A program made the translations under genes and the position numbers. DNA of 64,000 bases from NCBI GenBank assembly GCA_022788225.1, contig JALEVO010000003.1:1-64000 (forward strand). Direction: 5' to 3'. The notes below the pieces were generated by a model. The model had not been told where the DNA came from and did no database searches. It saw nothing but the letters and a program-made list of their open reading frames with translations. Shown here piece after piece: positions 56,958-64,000 of the stretch. Positions within the stretch are counted from its first letter, which is position 1, and each line of letters opens with the position of its first letter. This DNA comes from Oscillospiraceae bacterium. Lineage in GTDB: Bacteria > Bacillota > Clostridia > Oscillospirales > Ruminococcaceae.

Positions 56958-57166
56958 CGGCGGTCATTCAATGCGCTTTGCTGTTGAATGACGAAGCCGC
57001 CGTGGATAATCACGATTTTGGTTATCTGACTTGTGTCGTTAGTCTGACTGGTTTTTCGTTCTTTGAGCGGCGGCTTTAGATAGTTTCGCCCTCTGCGGAG
57101 GGCGACAAGGGGACCGCCGTCCCCTTTGAACACCTGCAGCCTTTGAAAAGGCTGGCGAAACTTTTA
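56958..57166. repeat. Repeat-filled gap inside the queuosine operon
   Basis: A long hairpin CGGCGGTCATTCAA … TTGAATGACGAAGCCGCCG lies at 56958-57001. The part 57084-57166 matches two blocks of the multi-hairpin element at 16.4 kb (TTTCGCCCTCTGCGGAGGGC and CAGCCTTTGAAAAGGCTGGC). No gene is seen. It splits folE from queC. Confidence 0.75.
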
Positions 57167-57186
57167 AATTACGCCGACTTAAACTT

Positions 57187-57768
57187 TTATCTCACCTGTA
57201 TAAGAAATTTTCTCTGCAATTCAACGTCATTTTCAAATTTACCTCTGAAAACCGTATACGAAGTGGAGGACGAACCGTTTCTGATTCCCCTTGCCGTCAT
57301 ACACGAATGCTTTCCCTCTATATACACGGCAACGTCCTGCGAGCCGCTTGCCATGGTCATTATCTCCGCAATGTCGTTTCCAAGGCGCTCCTGCAATTGC
57401 AGTCTTTTCGCCGCCATATCAGCAATCCTTGCTACTTTTGATAGTCCTATCACCTTTCCGTTGGGGATATAGGCGACTGATACCTTCATATCATACATAA
57501 GTGCAAGATGATGTTCGCAGTAGGAGAACACTTCAATGTCCTTTACTACAACCATTTCGCTGCTGCCGGTGGGTGAATCCTCGTCAAAGGTCTTGCTGAA
57601 CATCTCCGCAATCTGGGCGTTGGAATAGTTCATGCCCTCGAAAACTTCTTCATACATTCTCGCAACCCTGTCGGGAGTTTCTTTAAGTCCCTCACGCTCC
57701 GGATCGTCGCCTAAAGCCTCAAGTATTCCCTTAATGTGAAACTTTATCGCTTCTTTATCTATTGCCAT
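57187..57768 (-). CDS. folE: GTP cyclohydrolase I
   Basis: 193 aa. It makes dihydroneopterin triphosphate, the first step of queuosine and folate synthesis. Zinc ligands are in [10 protein letters not shown] and [10 protein letters not shown]. The [11 protein letters not shown] segment is typical. In this operon it feeds QueD. Stop is 18 bases before a repeat-rich gap. Confidence 0.96.
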   Translation of the reverse strand: MAIDKEAIKFHIKGILEALGDDPEREGLKETPDRVARMYEEVFEGMNYSNAQIAEMFSKTFDEDSPTGSSEMVVVKDIEVFSYCEHHLALMYDMKVSVAYIPNGKVIGLSKVARIADMAAKRLQLQERLGNDIAEIMTMASGSQDVAVYIEGKHSCMTARGIRNGSSSTSYTVFRGKFENDVELQRKFLIQVR

Positions 57769-57772
57769 TTTG

Positions 57773-58438
57773 CTAAACTCCTCTCTTATCCGGTTCCCAT
57801 ATAAATTTATGCAGCTGTAACTGAAAATTCACACCGTTCATTTTGTTTTCAATCATAAAATTCACGATTTCCTCCGGTTCTATTTTTCCGAATACCGGAC
57901 TTAAATATACTGCACACTTTTCAGAAAGTCCATACTTTTTTATTACCTGCAATACCTTTTCCAGATCTTCATGACTTCCACAGACAAATTTTATTGTATC
58001 ATTTTCAGTGAGAAATCCGTAATTCTTCATGTCCATATACTGCTCCATACCGCTTGACGGAAGCTTGTAGTCAAGGGTAAAGGACGGCATGATTTGTAAA
58101 TTCCTGTATTCTGAAATATCCGCAGAACCGTTGGTTTCGATTTCCACAGCAAGTCCGCTTTTGCAAAGCAGGTCAACAAGCTCATAGATACCCGTCTGTA
58201 TCAGCGGTTCTCCCCCTGTCAGAGTAACGTTTTTTATTCCGGTACTCTGAATATACTGAAGTATCTCCTCACCTGTCATTGTCACAGCCGGACATTCTCC
58301 GGAGTTTGCCCACAGAGTATCGCAGTAGGAACAGTTAAGGTTACACCCCTTAAAGCGTATAAACACCGCCGGCTGACCGGCTTTTCTGCCCTCTCCGTTT
58401 ATGCTGACAAACTTCTCCGCAATCTGATAGTTAACCAA
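57773..58438 (-). CDS. queE: 7-carboxy-7-deazaguanine synthase (radical SAM)
   Basis: 222 aa from a TTG at 58438. QueE contracts the ring of carboxy-tetrahydropterin to CDG. The cluster motif is CNLNCSYC (CX3CX2C), then [14 protein letters not shown] lies 6 bases before TTG, one base after the queD stop. ATG and GTG codons upstream lie inside queD before the Shine-Dalgarno. Confidence 0.9.
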   Translation of the reverse strand: MVNYQIAEKFVSINGEGRKAGQPAVFIRFKGCNLNCSYCDTLWANSGECPAVTMTGEEILQYIQSTGIKNVTLTGGEPLIQTGIYELVDLLCKSGLAVEIETNGSADISEYRNLQIMPSFTLDYKLPSSGMEQYMDMKNYGFLTENDTIKFVCGSHEDLEKVLQVIKKYGLSEKCAVYLSPVFGKIEPEEIVNFMIENKMNGVNFQLQLHKFIWEPDKRGV

Positions 58439-58439
58439 A

Positions 58440-58862
58440 TCAGCCCTCCTCATACATTGCACAGTTATTAGGTGTTTCGTAAACCGTTACATTGTGCGGT
58501 CTGTAGCCACGTTCTCTGATAATCATAAAGAAATGTCTTGCAAGGTTTTCAGCCGTAGGGCGGAAAGGCACTTCCACAAGTCTGAAGCCGTCCCTTTTCA
58601 GGCATTCCATTGTGTCTGCCTTAAGGGTATTCTTTTCATAGATAAGCGAATGGTCGTAGTGGTCGGCAATAACGCCCAGAGCTCTTTTCAGGTCTGCAAA
58701 GTCCATTATCATGCCTTTCTGCTGACCGTTTCTCTGCAAAAACGCATTCTTGACAGTCACCTCAACTCTCCACCTGTGACCGTGTATATTACTGCACTTT
58801 CCCTCATATCCATAAAGAAAATGTGCACTGTCAAAAGCAAATTCCGTTTTGATAAAATACAT
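58440..58862 (-). CDS. queD: 6-carboxy-5,6,7,8-tetrahydropterin synthase
   Basis: 140 aa from the ATG at 58862, MYFIKTEFAFDSAHFL. Zinc histidines are in SAHFL and IHGHRW, and the catalytic cysteine precedes (EGKCSNIHGH). Later DHYDHSLIYE and PTAENLARHFF are typical. An AGGA lies 5 bases before the ATG. It begins the operon and has a structured leader. Confidence 0.95.
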   Translation of the reverse strand: MYFIKTEFAFDSAHFLYGYEGKCSNIHGHRWRVEVTVKNAFLQRNGQQKGMIMDFADLKRALGVIADHYDHSLIYEKNTLKADTMECLKRDGFRLVEVPFRPTAENLARHFFMIIRERGYRPHNVTVYETPNNCAMYEEG

Positions 58863-58869
58863 AAATATC

Positions 58870-58960
58870 CTTCCTTTTGTAAACACAAAAGGGTACAGCT
58901 TTGACATCTGCACCCTTTATTATCTCTTAGGTTATTGATGTCCTGGTTTTGTTTAGGGAC
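58870..58960 (-). ncRNA. Structured leader of queD, candidate preQ1 riboswitch
   Basis: On the minus strand a hairpin GGGTGCAG-ATGTCAAAG-CTGTACCC (58915-58891) has a loop that can pair with an upstream GACATC (58942-58937), making an H-type pseudoknot. A second hairpin TTTTGT-GTTT-ACAAAA (58890-58875) touches the Shine-Dalgarno. PreQ1 riboswitches are pseudoknots placed here in other Firmicutes. I cannot assign a class (I, II or III) with certainty. Confidence 0.45.
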
Positions 58961-58988
58961 AGGATGGCACAAACGAACTGTCCGTAAG

Positions 58989-60179
58989 TTACTCTACCGG
59001 TATGGATTTAAGAGAAACTATATTATAGTATTCCGCAGTTTTGTTAAGAGTTATCATAACTCTCTTTGACGGGTCTGACTTTCCGCTGTTCCACGACGGA
59101 GAAGAAGTGTAGCAGTCAGCATATACCGTGTAGGTATCCCCTGCCTCTGCAATATCCGTAACTACCGGAGAATATGTGTAAAGGTCGGTGTCCTCCGGAA
59201 TGATGTACTGCTTGTTTTTCTTGTCATAGGTTATGGCAGTATCTCCGATACCGGAAGAGGTATGACTGAATTTCACGTCCTCCCCGAAAAGCTTTTCAAC
59301 GATATAATTCATCTGGTCCTGCGGAAGAAGATATTCACCCGATTCCTCGTCTTTGAATATGGACTTTTCACCGTTTATCACAACTTCCCATACGCCGATA
59401 TTGACAAGTTCCTCGTCAGTCAGTTCGGAAATATCCGCAAAATCCTTTGTTTCAGTAACTATCAGCGGATAAATGACCGACTGTAATTCCTTTTTCAGCG
59501 AATCTGTTTCCGAAACTGAATTTGCTGTCTTTGAAAACTTGTTATATCCGATACTTGCAGTATTTATGATGCCCACAACAGCAAATGCACCGAATACGGC
59601 AAGAACAAGTATTTTAAGAACCGTCTTTATAATACCCGATACGGAGTAATTAGGCAGGTCGCCCCTTTCCCCGTCATTTTCCGACTCCATAAAGCTTTCA
59701 AAGTCCCCGTCAGACATTCCGTTTCCGGATTCCTCCGGATACTCCTCGTCATAGTCTTCCTCGTATTCCGCATCATATTCATCGTCGTACTCGTCGCTGT
59801 AATTTTCATCTTCCGCATATTTCGCCGCATATCTTTCAGCAACATACTGATTGAATTCATCGTCATCGTCTTCTGCCTGCGGAACAAAAAAATCACTGTT
59901 ACTTTTCAGATGCGTTCCAGACTGATTTTTTACAGCGTTATTGTATTCAAGACGCTCTTTTCGTTCCTCGTTAACCTGTGGCTTTGGTTCAGTTTTCACA
60001 GCCTGAGGTTTTGGGGAATAAGCCTGTCTGCTTTTGTTCTGCGAACTGTTTCCGGGAGAAAATTCCCGCAGCAGTTCGTCAATTATAGCGTCTGTTTCAC
60101 TTTTTTCTCTCATAGGCGTATAGTTCCATTTACTCCTTTTTTCGTGGAGGGCTGCATCAATTTCATCAAGTATATCCAC
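58989..60179 (-). CDS. Single-pass membrane protein with acidic N-terminal tail, unknown
   Basis: 396 aa from a GTG at 60179, with GGAGG 8 bases upstream. The first ~180 residues are likely cytoplasmic: a charged start, a Lys/Gln-rich linker and a very acidic Tyr-rich stretch (about 102-150). One membrane helix lies at ~182-206, and a ~190-residue outer domain follows with a YCADCYTSS-like segment (VYADCYTSS). No family recognised. It sits between proA and queD. Confidence 0.7.
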   Translation of the reverse strand: MDILDEIDAALHEKRSKWNYTPMREKSETDAIIDELLREFSPGNSSQNKSRQAYSPKPQAVKTEPKPQVNEERKERLEYNNAVKNQSGTHLKSNSDFFVPQAEDDDDEFNQYVAERYAAKYAEDENYSDEYDDEYDAEYEEDYDEEYPEESGNGMSDGDFESFMESENDGERGDLPNYSVSGIIKTVLKILVLAVFGAFAVVGIINTASIGYNKFSKTANSVSETDSLKKELQSVIYPLIVTETKDFADISELTDEELVNIGVWEVVINGEKSIFKDEESGEYLLPQDQMNYIVEKLFGEDVKFSHTSSGIGDTAITYDKKNKQYIIPEDTDLYTYSPVVTDIAEAGDTYTVYADCYTSSPSWNSGKSDPSKRVMITLNKTAEYYNIVSLKSIPVE

Positions 60180-60208
60180 CGAAACCACCTCCAGTTTTTA
60201 TGTGTACT

Positions 60209-61456
60209 TTATCTTATCTGGCCGTTTCCGTTGATAAGGTATTTTACTGTTGTCAGCTCACGCAGTCCCATAGGACCTCTTGCGTGGAGTTTCTGGGTGG
60301 AAATTCCGATTTCGGCGCCGAAACCAAATACACCGCCGTCTGTAAATCGAGTTGACGCATTTACGTATACTGCCGCAGCATCAACCATCTTCTGGAATTT
60401 TTCTGCGTTTTCAAGGCTCTTTGTAACTATCGCTTCGGAATGACCTGTTCCGTACTTTGCAATGTGGGCAATAGCCTCGTCAATTGAGTCCACAACTTTA
60501 ACGGAAATGATGTAATCAAGAAATTCTGTATCGTAGTCTTCTTCAGTTGCCGGCTTTACGCAGTCGCCCAGTATTGCCGCTGTCCTTTCACATCCTCTTA
60601 TCTCAACATTGTGTCCGTCAAGCTTTGCTTTTATAACTGGCAGTGCCTTTTCGGCAATGTCCTTGTGCACAAGCAGGCTTTCAACAGCGTTGCAGACAGA
60701 CGGTCTTTGTGTCTTTCCGTTGTCAACGATTTCCGCAGCCATGTCAATATCAGCTGAATCGTCAACGTAAACATGACAGTTGCCGGTACCCGTTTCAATA
60801 ACCGGAACAGTAGCCTGTTTCACAACCGCCTGAATAAGTCCTGCGCCCCCTCTCGGGATAAGAACGTCCAGATAGTCGTTTAACTTCATCAGTTCTGCCG
60901 CTGTTTCCCTTGAAGTGTCCTCAACCAGCTGGATTATATCCTCCGGAAGTCCGGCGGACTTCACAGCCCCTCTCATAACCTCCGCAAGGCACTTGTTTGA
61001 GTTTATAGCCTCCTTGCCGCCTCTTAAAATAACGGCGTTTCCGGCTTTAAGGCAGAGAGTTGCGGCGTCAACGGTAACGTTAGGGCGTGACTCAAAAATT
61101 ATTCCGATAACACCCAGCGGTACTCTTGTTTTGCAGATTTTCAGTCCGTTTGGGCGCACAAAGCCGCAGTCCACCGAACCGATAATATCCTCCGCCTCCG
61201 CAAGTGTCAGAACTGCGTCTGCAATACCCTTTATTCTGTCAGCGTCAAGCATAAGCCTGTCCTGCATTGCCCTTGACATATTGTTTTTTACTGCGTTTTC
61301 AAGGTCAAGCTTGTTCTGCTCAATGATAAGGGGAGTTTTCTCTGTAAGAGCGTCTGCAATTGCTTTAAGCGCAGCATTTTTTATACTTGTCTGGGCAGAA
61401 GCAATAAAAGGTTCAGCCGCTTTTGCTTTCTGTCCGAGAGTTTCTATGTAAGTCAT
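60209..61456 (-). CDS. proA: Glutamate-5-semialdehyde dehydrogenase
   Basis: 415 aa from the ATG at 61456, with GGAGG 8 bases upstream. ProA reduces glutamyl-5-phosphate to the semialdehyde in proline synthesis. Segments GVIGIIFESRPNVTVDA, VLIPRGGAGLI and the nucleophilic cysteine region QRPSVCNAVE are intact. It follows proB by 14 bp. Confidence 0.96.
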   Translation of the reverse strand: MTYIETLGQKAKAAEPFIASAQTSIKNAALKAIADALTEKTPLIIEQNKLDLENAVKNNMSRAMQDRLMLDADRIKGIADAVLTLAEAEDIIGSVDCGFVRPNGLKICKTRVPLGVIGIIFESRPNVTVDAATLCLKAGNAVILRGGKEAINSNKCLAEVMRGAVKSAGLPEDIIQLVEDTSRETAAELMKLNDYLDVLIPRGGAGLIQAVVKQATVPVIETGTGNCHVYVDDSADIDMAAEIVDNGKTQRPSVCNAVESLLVHKDIAEKALPVIKAKLDGHNVEIRGCERTAAILGDCVKPATEEDYDTEFLDYIISVKVVDSIDEAIAHIAKYGTGHSEAIVTKSLENAEKFQKMVDAAAVYVNASTRFTDGGVFGFGAEIGISTQKLHARGPMGLRELTTVKYLINGNGQIR

Positions 61457-61470
61457 TTTCAGCACCTCCG

Positions 61471-62259
61471 TCAGTGTGCGATAAACAATGTGCCTGCCTG
61501 TGTGTTGTCAAACAGGTCGTATAGCTTATCCGGATTGTTTCCGTTCATAATTATCATGTCGATTCCTGCGTCATTGGCGATTTTAGCGGCGTTTATCTTG
61601 GTTATCATACCGCCCTTGCCCAGTGCACTGCCTGCTCCCCCTGCGATTTCCTCAATGTGGCTGTCTATTTCCGTTACCACCGGAATAAGCCTTGCGTCAG
61701 GATTCTTGTGAGGGTCGCTGTCATACAGTCCGTCAATATCCGAAAGGATTATCAGCAAATCTGCGTTTGCGATTTTTGCAACTATTGCAGACAGGGAATC
61801 GTTTTCACCTATTTCAAGCTCCAGCTCGTCGATTGCAACAGCGTCATTTTCGTTAACGATAGGGATAACGCCCATTGAAATAAGCCTTTCAAATGTATTC
61901 TCAACATTCTTTCTGCGCTCATTTTCAAGTATGGTATTTGTCAGCAGTATCTGCGCAACTGGTATGCCGTAATCGTCAAACAGGTCGTCATAAAGATACA
62001 TGAGTTCACACTGTCCCACAGCCGCCGCAGCCTGTTTTGTAGGAGTATCGGAGGGTCTTTCACGAAGTCCCAGCTTGCCTACTCCCAGTCCCACTGCACC
62101 GGAGGAAACTATAATAAGCTCCTTTCCAGAATTCTGCAGGTCAGCCATTACCCTTATGAGGTTAGTCATTCTTCTTATGTTAAGCCTGCCCGTTTTGTGC
62201 GCAAGTGTTGACGTGCCAAGCTTTATAACAATTCTTTTTTTATCCGATATATTTATCAT
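61471..62259 (-). CDS. proB: Glutamate 5-kinase, short form
   Basis: 262 aa from the ATG at 62259. ProB phosphorylates glutamate and begins proline synthesis. The amino-acid kinase fold shows VIKLGTSTLAHK, LIIVSSGAVGLGVGKLGL and GMITKINAAKIA. The C-terminal PUA domain of the longer enzymes is missing, which is a natural variant. GCGGA precedes the ATG. Confidence 0.95.
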   Translation of the reverse strand: MINISDKKRIVIKLGTSTLAHKTGRLNIRRMTNLIRVMADLQNSGKELIIVSSGAVGLGVGKLGLRERPSDTPTKQAAAAVGQCELMYLYDDLFDDYGIPVAQILLTNTILENERRKNVENTFERLISMGVIPIVNENDAVAIDELELEIGENDSLSAIVAKIANADLLIILSDIDGLYDSDPHKNPDARLIPVVTEIDSHIEEIAGGAGSALGKGGMITKINAAKIANDAGIDMIIMNGNNPDKLYDLFDNTQAGTLFIAH

Positions 62260-62279
62260 TTTCAATTCCGCCTTGATGT

Positions 62280-62407
62280 TATAGTGAACGCAAAAATAAT
62301 TTTGCTTTCACTATAATTATTCATTTTATTGCCTTGCACATCCGCTTACTTCGTAAGCTCCGTGCATATCGGCTAATAGTAAACGAAAAATTTTTTCGTT
62401 TACTATA
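62280..62407. repeat. 128-bp three-stem repeat, copy 4
   Basis: Begins TATAGTGAACG and ends CGTTTACTATA. Left hairpin 62280-62315, core TTGCCTTGCACATCCGC … GTGCATATCGGC with inner hairpin GCTTAC-TTC-GTAAGC, right hairpin TAGTAAACGAAAAA/TTTTTTCGTTTACTA. The right end supplies the TAG stop of the dehydrogenase gene (62405-62403). Confidence 0.85.
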
Positions 62408-63347
62408 TTACCTTGTTCTGCGGTGTTCCGTTAAGATACGCTTTTATATTCTCACATACTATGTCAATAAGGCGCAGTCTTGTTTCAAGGGGCGCCCATG
62501 CAGTATGGGGAGTTATAATGCAGTTGGGCGCTGTTTTCAGCGGTGTATTCTCCGACATCGGCTCCTGTCTTAAAACGTCAAGCGCCGCATAAATTTGTCC
62601 GCTGTTCAAAGCATTTGCAAGTTCGCTTTCATTGACGATACCGCCCCTTGCGGTATTTATCAGCAGTGCGCCCTTTTTCATAAGAGAAAGGTTGCGGCTG
62701 TTTACCATGCCCTCTGTCTGTTCAGTCAGCGGACAGTGTATAGTCAGCACGTCAGCACGGGAGAAAGCCTCTTCCAGTGAAACCAGTTCGTACCCGCAGT
62801 TTTCCGGCTTAGTCCTCGTGTTGACAATAACATTCATTCCGAATGCAGACGCAATCTGTGCAACCTTTCTGCCGATACTTCCGAATCCAACAACAGCGAG
62901 AGTTTTTCCGGCAATTTCCTGTGTCTTTATAGGAAACTTTGAAAAAGTCTTTGAAGATATCCAGCCGCCGTTTTTTACAAAGCTGTCATACTCTGAAATT
63001 CGGCTGAAATGCTCCAGAATATACGCAAAGGTCTGCTGTGCCACTGCGTTGGTGGAGTATTCTCCTGCATTGCAGACAGTTATACCCTTTTCTGCCGCCG
63101 CTTTCAAATCAATATTGTTGTAGCCGGTAGCAAAAAGCCCTATGTACTTTATATTGGGGCACTTTTCCATAACCTCACGGGTAATAAGCACCTTGTTGCA
63201 AAGCACCATATCAGCGTCCCCGATATATTCAGCGGCTTTTTCGTTATCAGTCAACGGATAGCATCTGACTTTTCCGAACTGACTGAAAATATCCGCATCA
63301 ATATCTCCTGATGTAACAGTAGTCCAGTCGAGAATACATATTTTCAT
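62403..63347 (-). CDS. D-isomer-specific 2-hydroxyacid dehydrogenase
   Basis: 314 aa. The NAD-binding site is VVGFGSIGRKVAQIA, and the catalytic Arg, Glu and His are seen in NTARGGIVNE, DVLRQEPM and ITPHTAW. It resembles hydroxypyruvate/glycerate dehydrogenases; the true substrate is uncertain. The start overlaps the stop of the small membrane gene (TAATG). The stop lies in a three-stem repeat. Confidence 0.9.
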   Translation of the reverse strand: MKICILDWTTVTSGDIDADIFSQFGKVRCYPLTDNEKAAEYIGDADMVLCNKVLITREVMEKCPNIKYIGLFATGYNNIDLKAAAEKGITVCNAGEYSTNAVAQQTFAYILEHFSRISEYDSFVKNGGWISSKTFSKFPIKTQEIAGKTLAVVGFGSIGRKVAQIASAFGMNVIVNTRTKPENCGYELVSLEEAFSRADVLTIHCPLTEQTEGMVNSRNLSLMKKGALLINTARGGIVNESELANALNSGQIYAALDVLRQEPMSENTPLKTAPNCIITPHTAWAPLETRLRLIDIVCENIKAYLNGTPQNKVI

Positions 63348-63673
63348 TATTCTTCGCCTTCTGTTTCATCAGCTGATTCTGTTTCTTCATTCTGTGAAAC
63401 ACCGGTTTCCTCTGCAAGTTCTTTTCTGCTCTTTTTTTCCACAATTGATAAAACAAGAGCAATAAGCAGCAGTCCCATTTCAATCAGACCAATGCTGTAA
63501 AACCACATTTTGGTGTCCTTGGCATAGATAAGCATAGTAACAGCAACAGCCGCCGCCATTACAATTTCATACTTTTTCTTTGTTCTTATAAACTGAATAA
63601 GGAAAAAAACAAACGCAACCGCCACAAAAATCAGATGTGTTGAAAACGGCAGCGGAAAAATATTACCACTCAT
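63347..63673 (-). CDS. Small membrane protein, unknown
   Basis: 108 aa from the ATG at 63673, with GGAGAG 7 bases upstream. Three hydrophobic helices (about 12-30, 39-55, 60-79) and a Glu-rich C-terminal tail. It is coupled to the dehydrogenase by a TAATG overlap. No family recognised. Confidence 0.7.
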   Translation of the reverse strand: MSGNIFPLPFSTHLIFVAVAFVFFLIQFIRTKKKYEIVMAAAVAVTMLIYAKDTKMWFYSIGLIEMGLLLIALVLSIVEKKSRKELAEETGVSQNEETESADETEGEE

Positions 63674-63782
63674 TTTTATACTCTCCATTCAAAAGAAATT
63701 TCAATATACCTTTATAAAGTATATCATATGATTTTTTAGCTGTCAAGATATTCCCGGTCATATAAACAGAAATAAAATTGAA

Positions 63783-63805
63783 GGCACCTGCAAAAAACAG
63801 GTGCC
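63783..63805 (-). terminator. Terminator of the ABC permease gene
   Basis: GGCACCTG and CAGGTGCC form an 8-bp perfect stem with a 7-base loop, followed on the minus strand by TTCAATTTTATTT. Confidence 0.75.
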
Positions 63806-63825
63806 GTATTCTTTAACAATATTAT

Positions 63826-64000
63826 TTATTCATACCTCAATGCATCAATCGGATTAAGATTTGCCGCCTTTACAGACGGTATAAGTCCGAACACTATTCC
63901 CACAACCATTGAGAAAATTACTGAAACCACAACTGAAACGGAACTTATCGCCACAGGAACGTCTGCAAACTTTGAGATAATCTGGGAAAGGACTATGCCT
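63826..64000 (-). CDS. ABC transporter permease, MacB/FtsX type, C-terminal end (partial)
   Basis: The reverse strand encodes the last 57 residues, ending NLNPIDALRYE, the hallmark end of MacB/FtsX-type permeases. A hydrophobic helix (VSVVVSVIFSMVVGIVFGLI) precedes it. The rest lies beyond the window. Substrate unknown. Confidence 0.9.
   Translation of the reverse strand, partial: GIVLSQIISKFADVPVAISSVSVVVSVIFSMVVGIVFGLIPSVKAANLNPIDALRYE

Noticed and set aside
58440-58913. Longer queD with 17 extra N-terminal residues
   Set aside because: The extension overlaps the leader hairpins and lacks a Shine-Dalgarno; the family starts at MYFIKTEFAFDSAHF.

Overview
The window looks like a chromosomal segment of a gut or rumen Firmicute of the Ruminococcus / Oscillospiraceae type. 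The support is indirect: a dockerin protein with Thr-rich linkers, a SCIFF ranthipeptide with its radical SAM maturase, a spoIIA sporulation operon, a Clostridia-style type A RNase P RNA, a short ProB without a PUA domain, and dense small palindromic repeats. Most genes are housekeeping and intact. The two ends cut genes (smc on the left, an ABC permease on the right). No prophage, CRISPR array, transposase, rRNA or tRNA gene was seen.

Layout. 1-8659 (-) is one tight operon: SpoU-type RNA methyltransferase, dprA, topA, trmFO, plsX, rnc, an Elp3-like radical SAM protein, smc. 8729-10197 (-) is infC-rpmI-rplT with a strong promoter and a leader; infC starts at ATT. 10224-11633 (-) is spoIIAA-spoIIAB-sigF. 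11725-14022 (+) is a dockerin surface protein behind a promoter with LacI-type palindromes and a cyclic-di-GMP-I riboswitch. Then come a BspA-type leucine-rich protein (-), a YerB-like lipoprotein (+), a TPR protein (+), rnpB (-), gdhA (+), a VOC protein (+) and the dgt-dnaG-rpoD cluster (+). 24752-28637 (-) holds an ECF sigma factor with a PASTA-domain membrane partner, a PP2C phosphatase and an HPr-like protein lacking the phosphorylatable histidine. 28889-34494 (+) is mtaB, full-length purL and an Rrf2 regulator. 34552-38572 (-) is an EF-G paralogue, proS and a small membrane protein. 39032-39931 (+) is a DUF368 transporter. 40002-44255 (-) is the SCIFF maturase and peptide, a four-helix membrane protein, a GHL10 lipoprotein and a PdaA-like deacetylase. 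44920-52929 (-) is a DUF1540 protein, then rpoC and rpoB. 53214-54596 (+) is a secreted zincin and a lipoprotein. 54646-64000 (-) is a second leucine-rich lipoprotein, the queDE-folE-queCF pathway with a structured leader, an unknown membrane protein, proBA, a D-2-hydroxyacid dehydrogenase, a small membrane protein and the permease end.

The most unusual material lies between genes. A roughly 130-bp three-stem repeat with TATAGTRAACG ends occurs near 9.9, 20.0 and 62.3 kb, with a diverged relative at 38.8 kb; it looks like a MITE. A 285-bp multi-hairpin element at 16.4 kb is flanked by two copies of the same 42-bp terminator. A GGGCGACC/GGTCGCCC palindrome recurs at gene ends and in places acts as a terminator. 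The dockerin locus (operator palindromes plus c-di-GMP switch), the queD leader pseudoknot and a promoter box shared by two secreted-protein genes are the best candidates for new regulatory biology. I did not find a clearly new multi-gene system.
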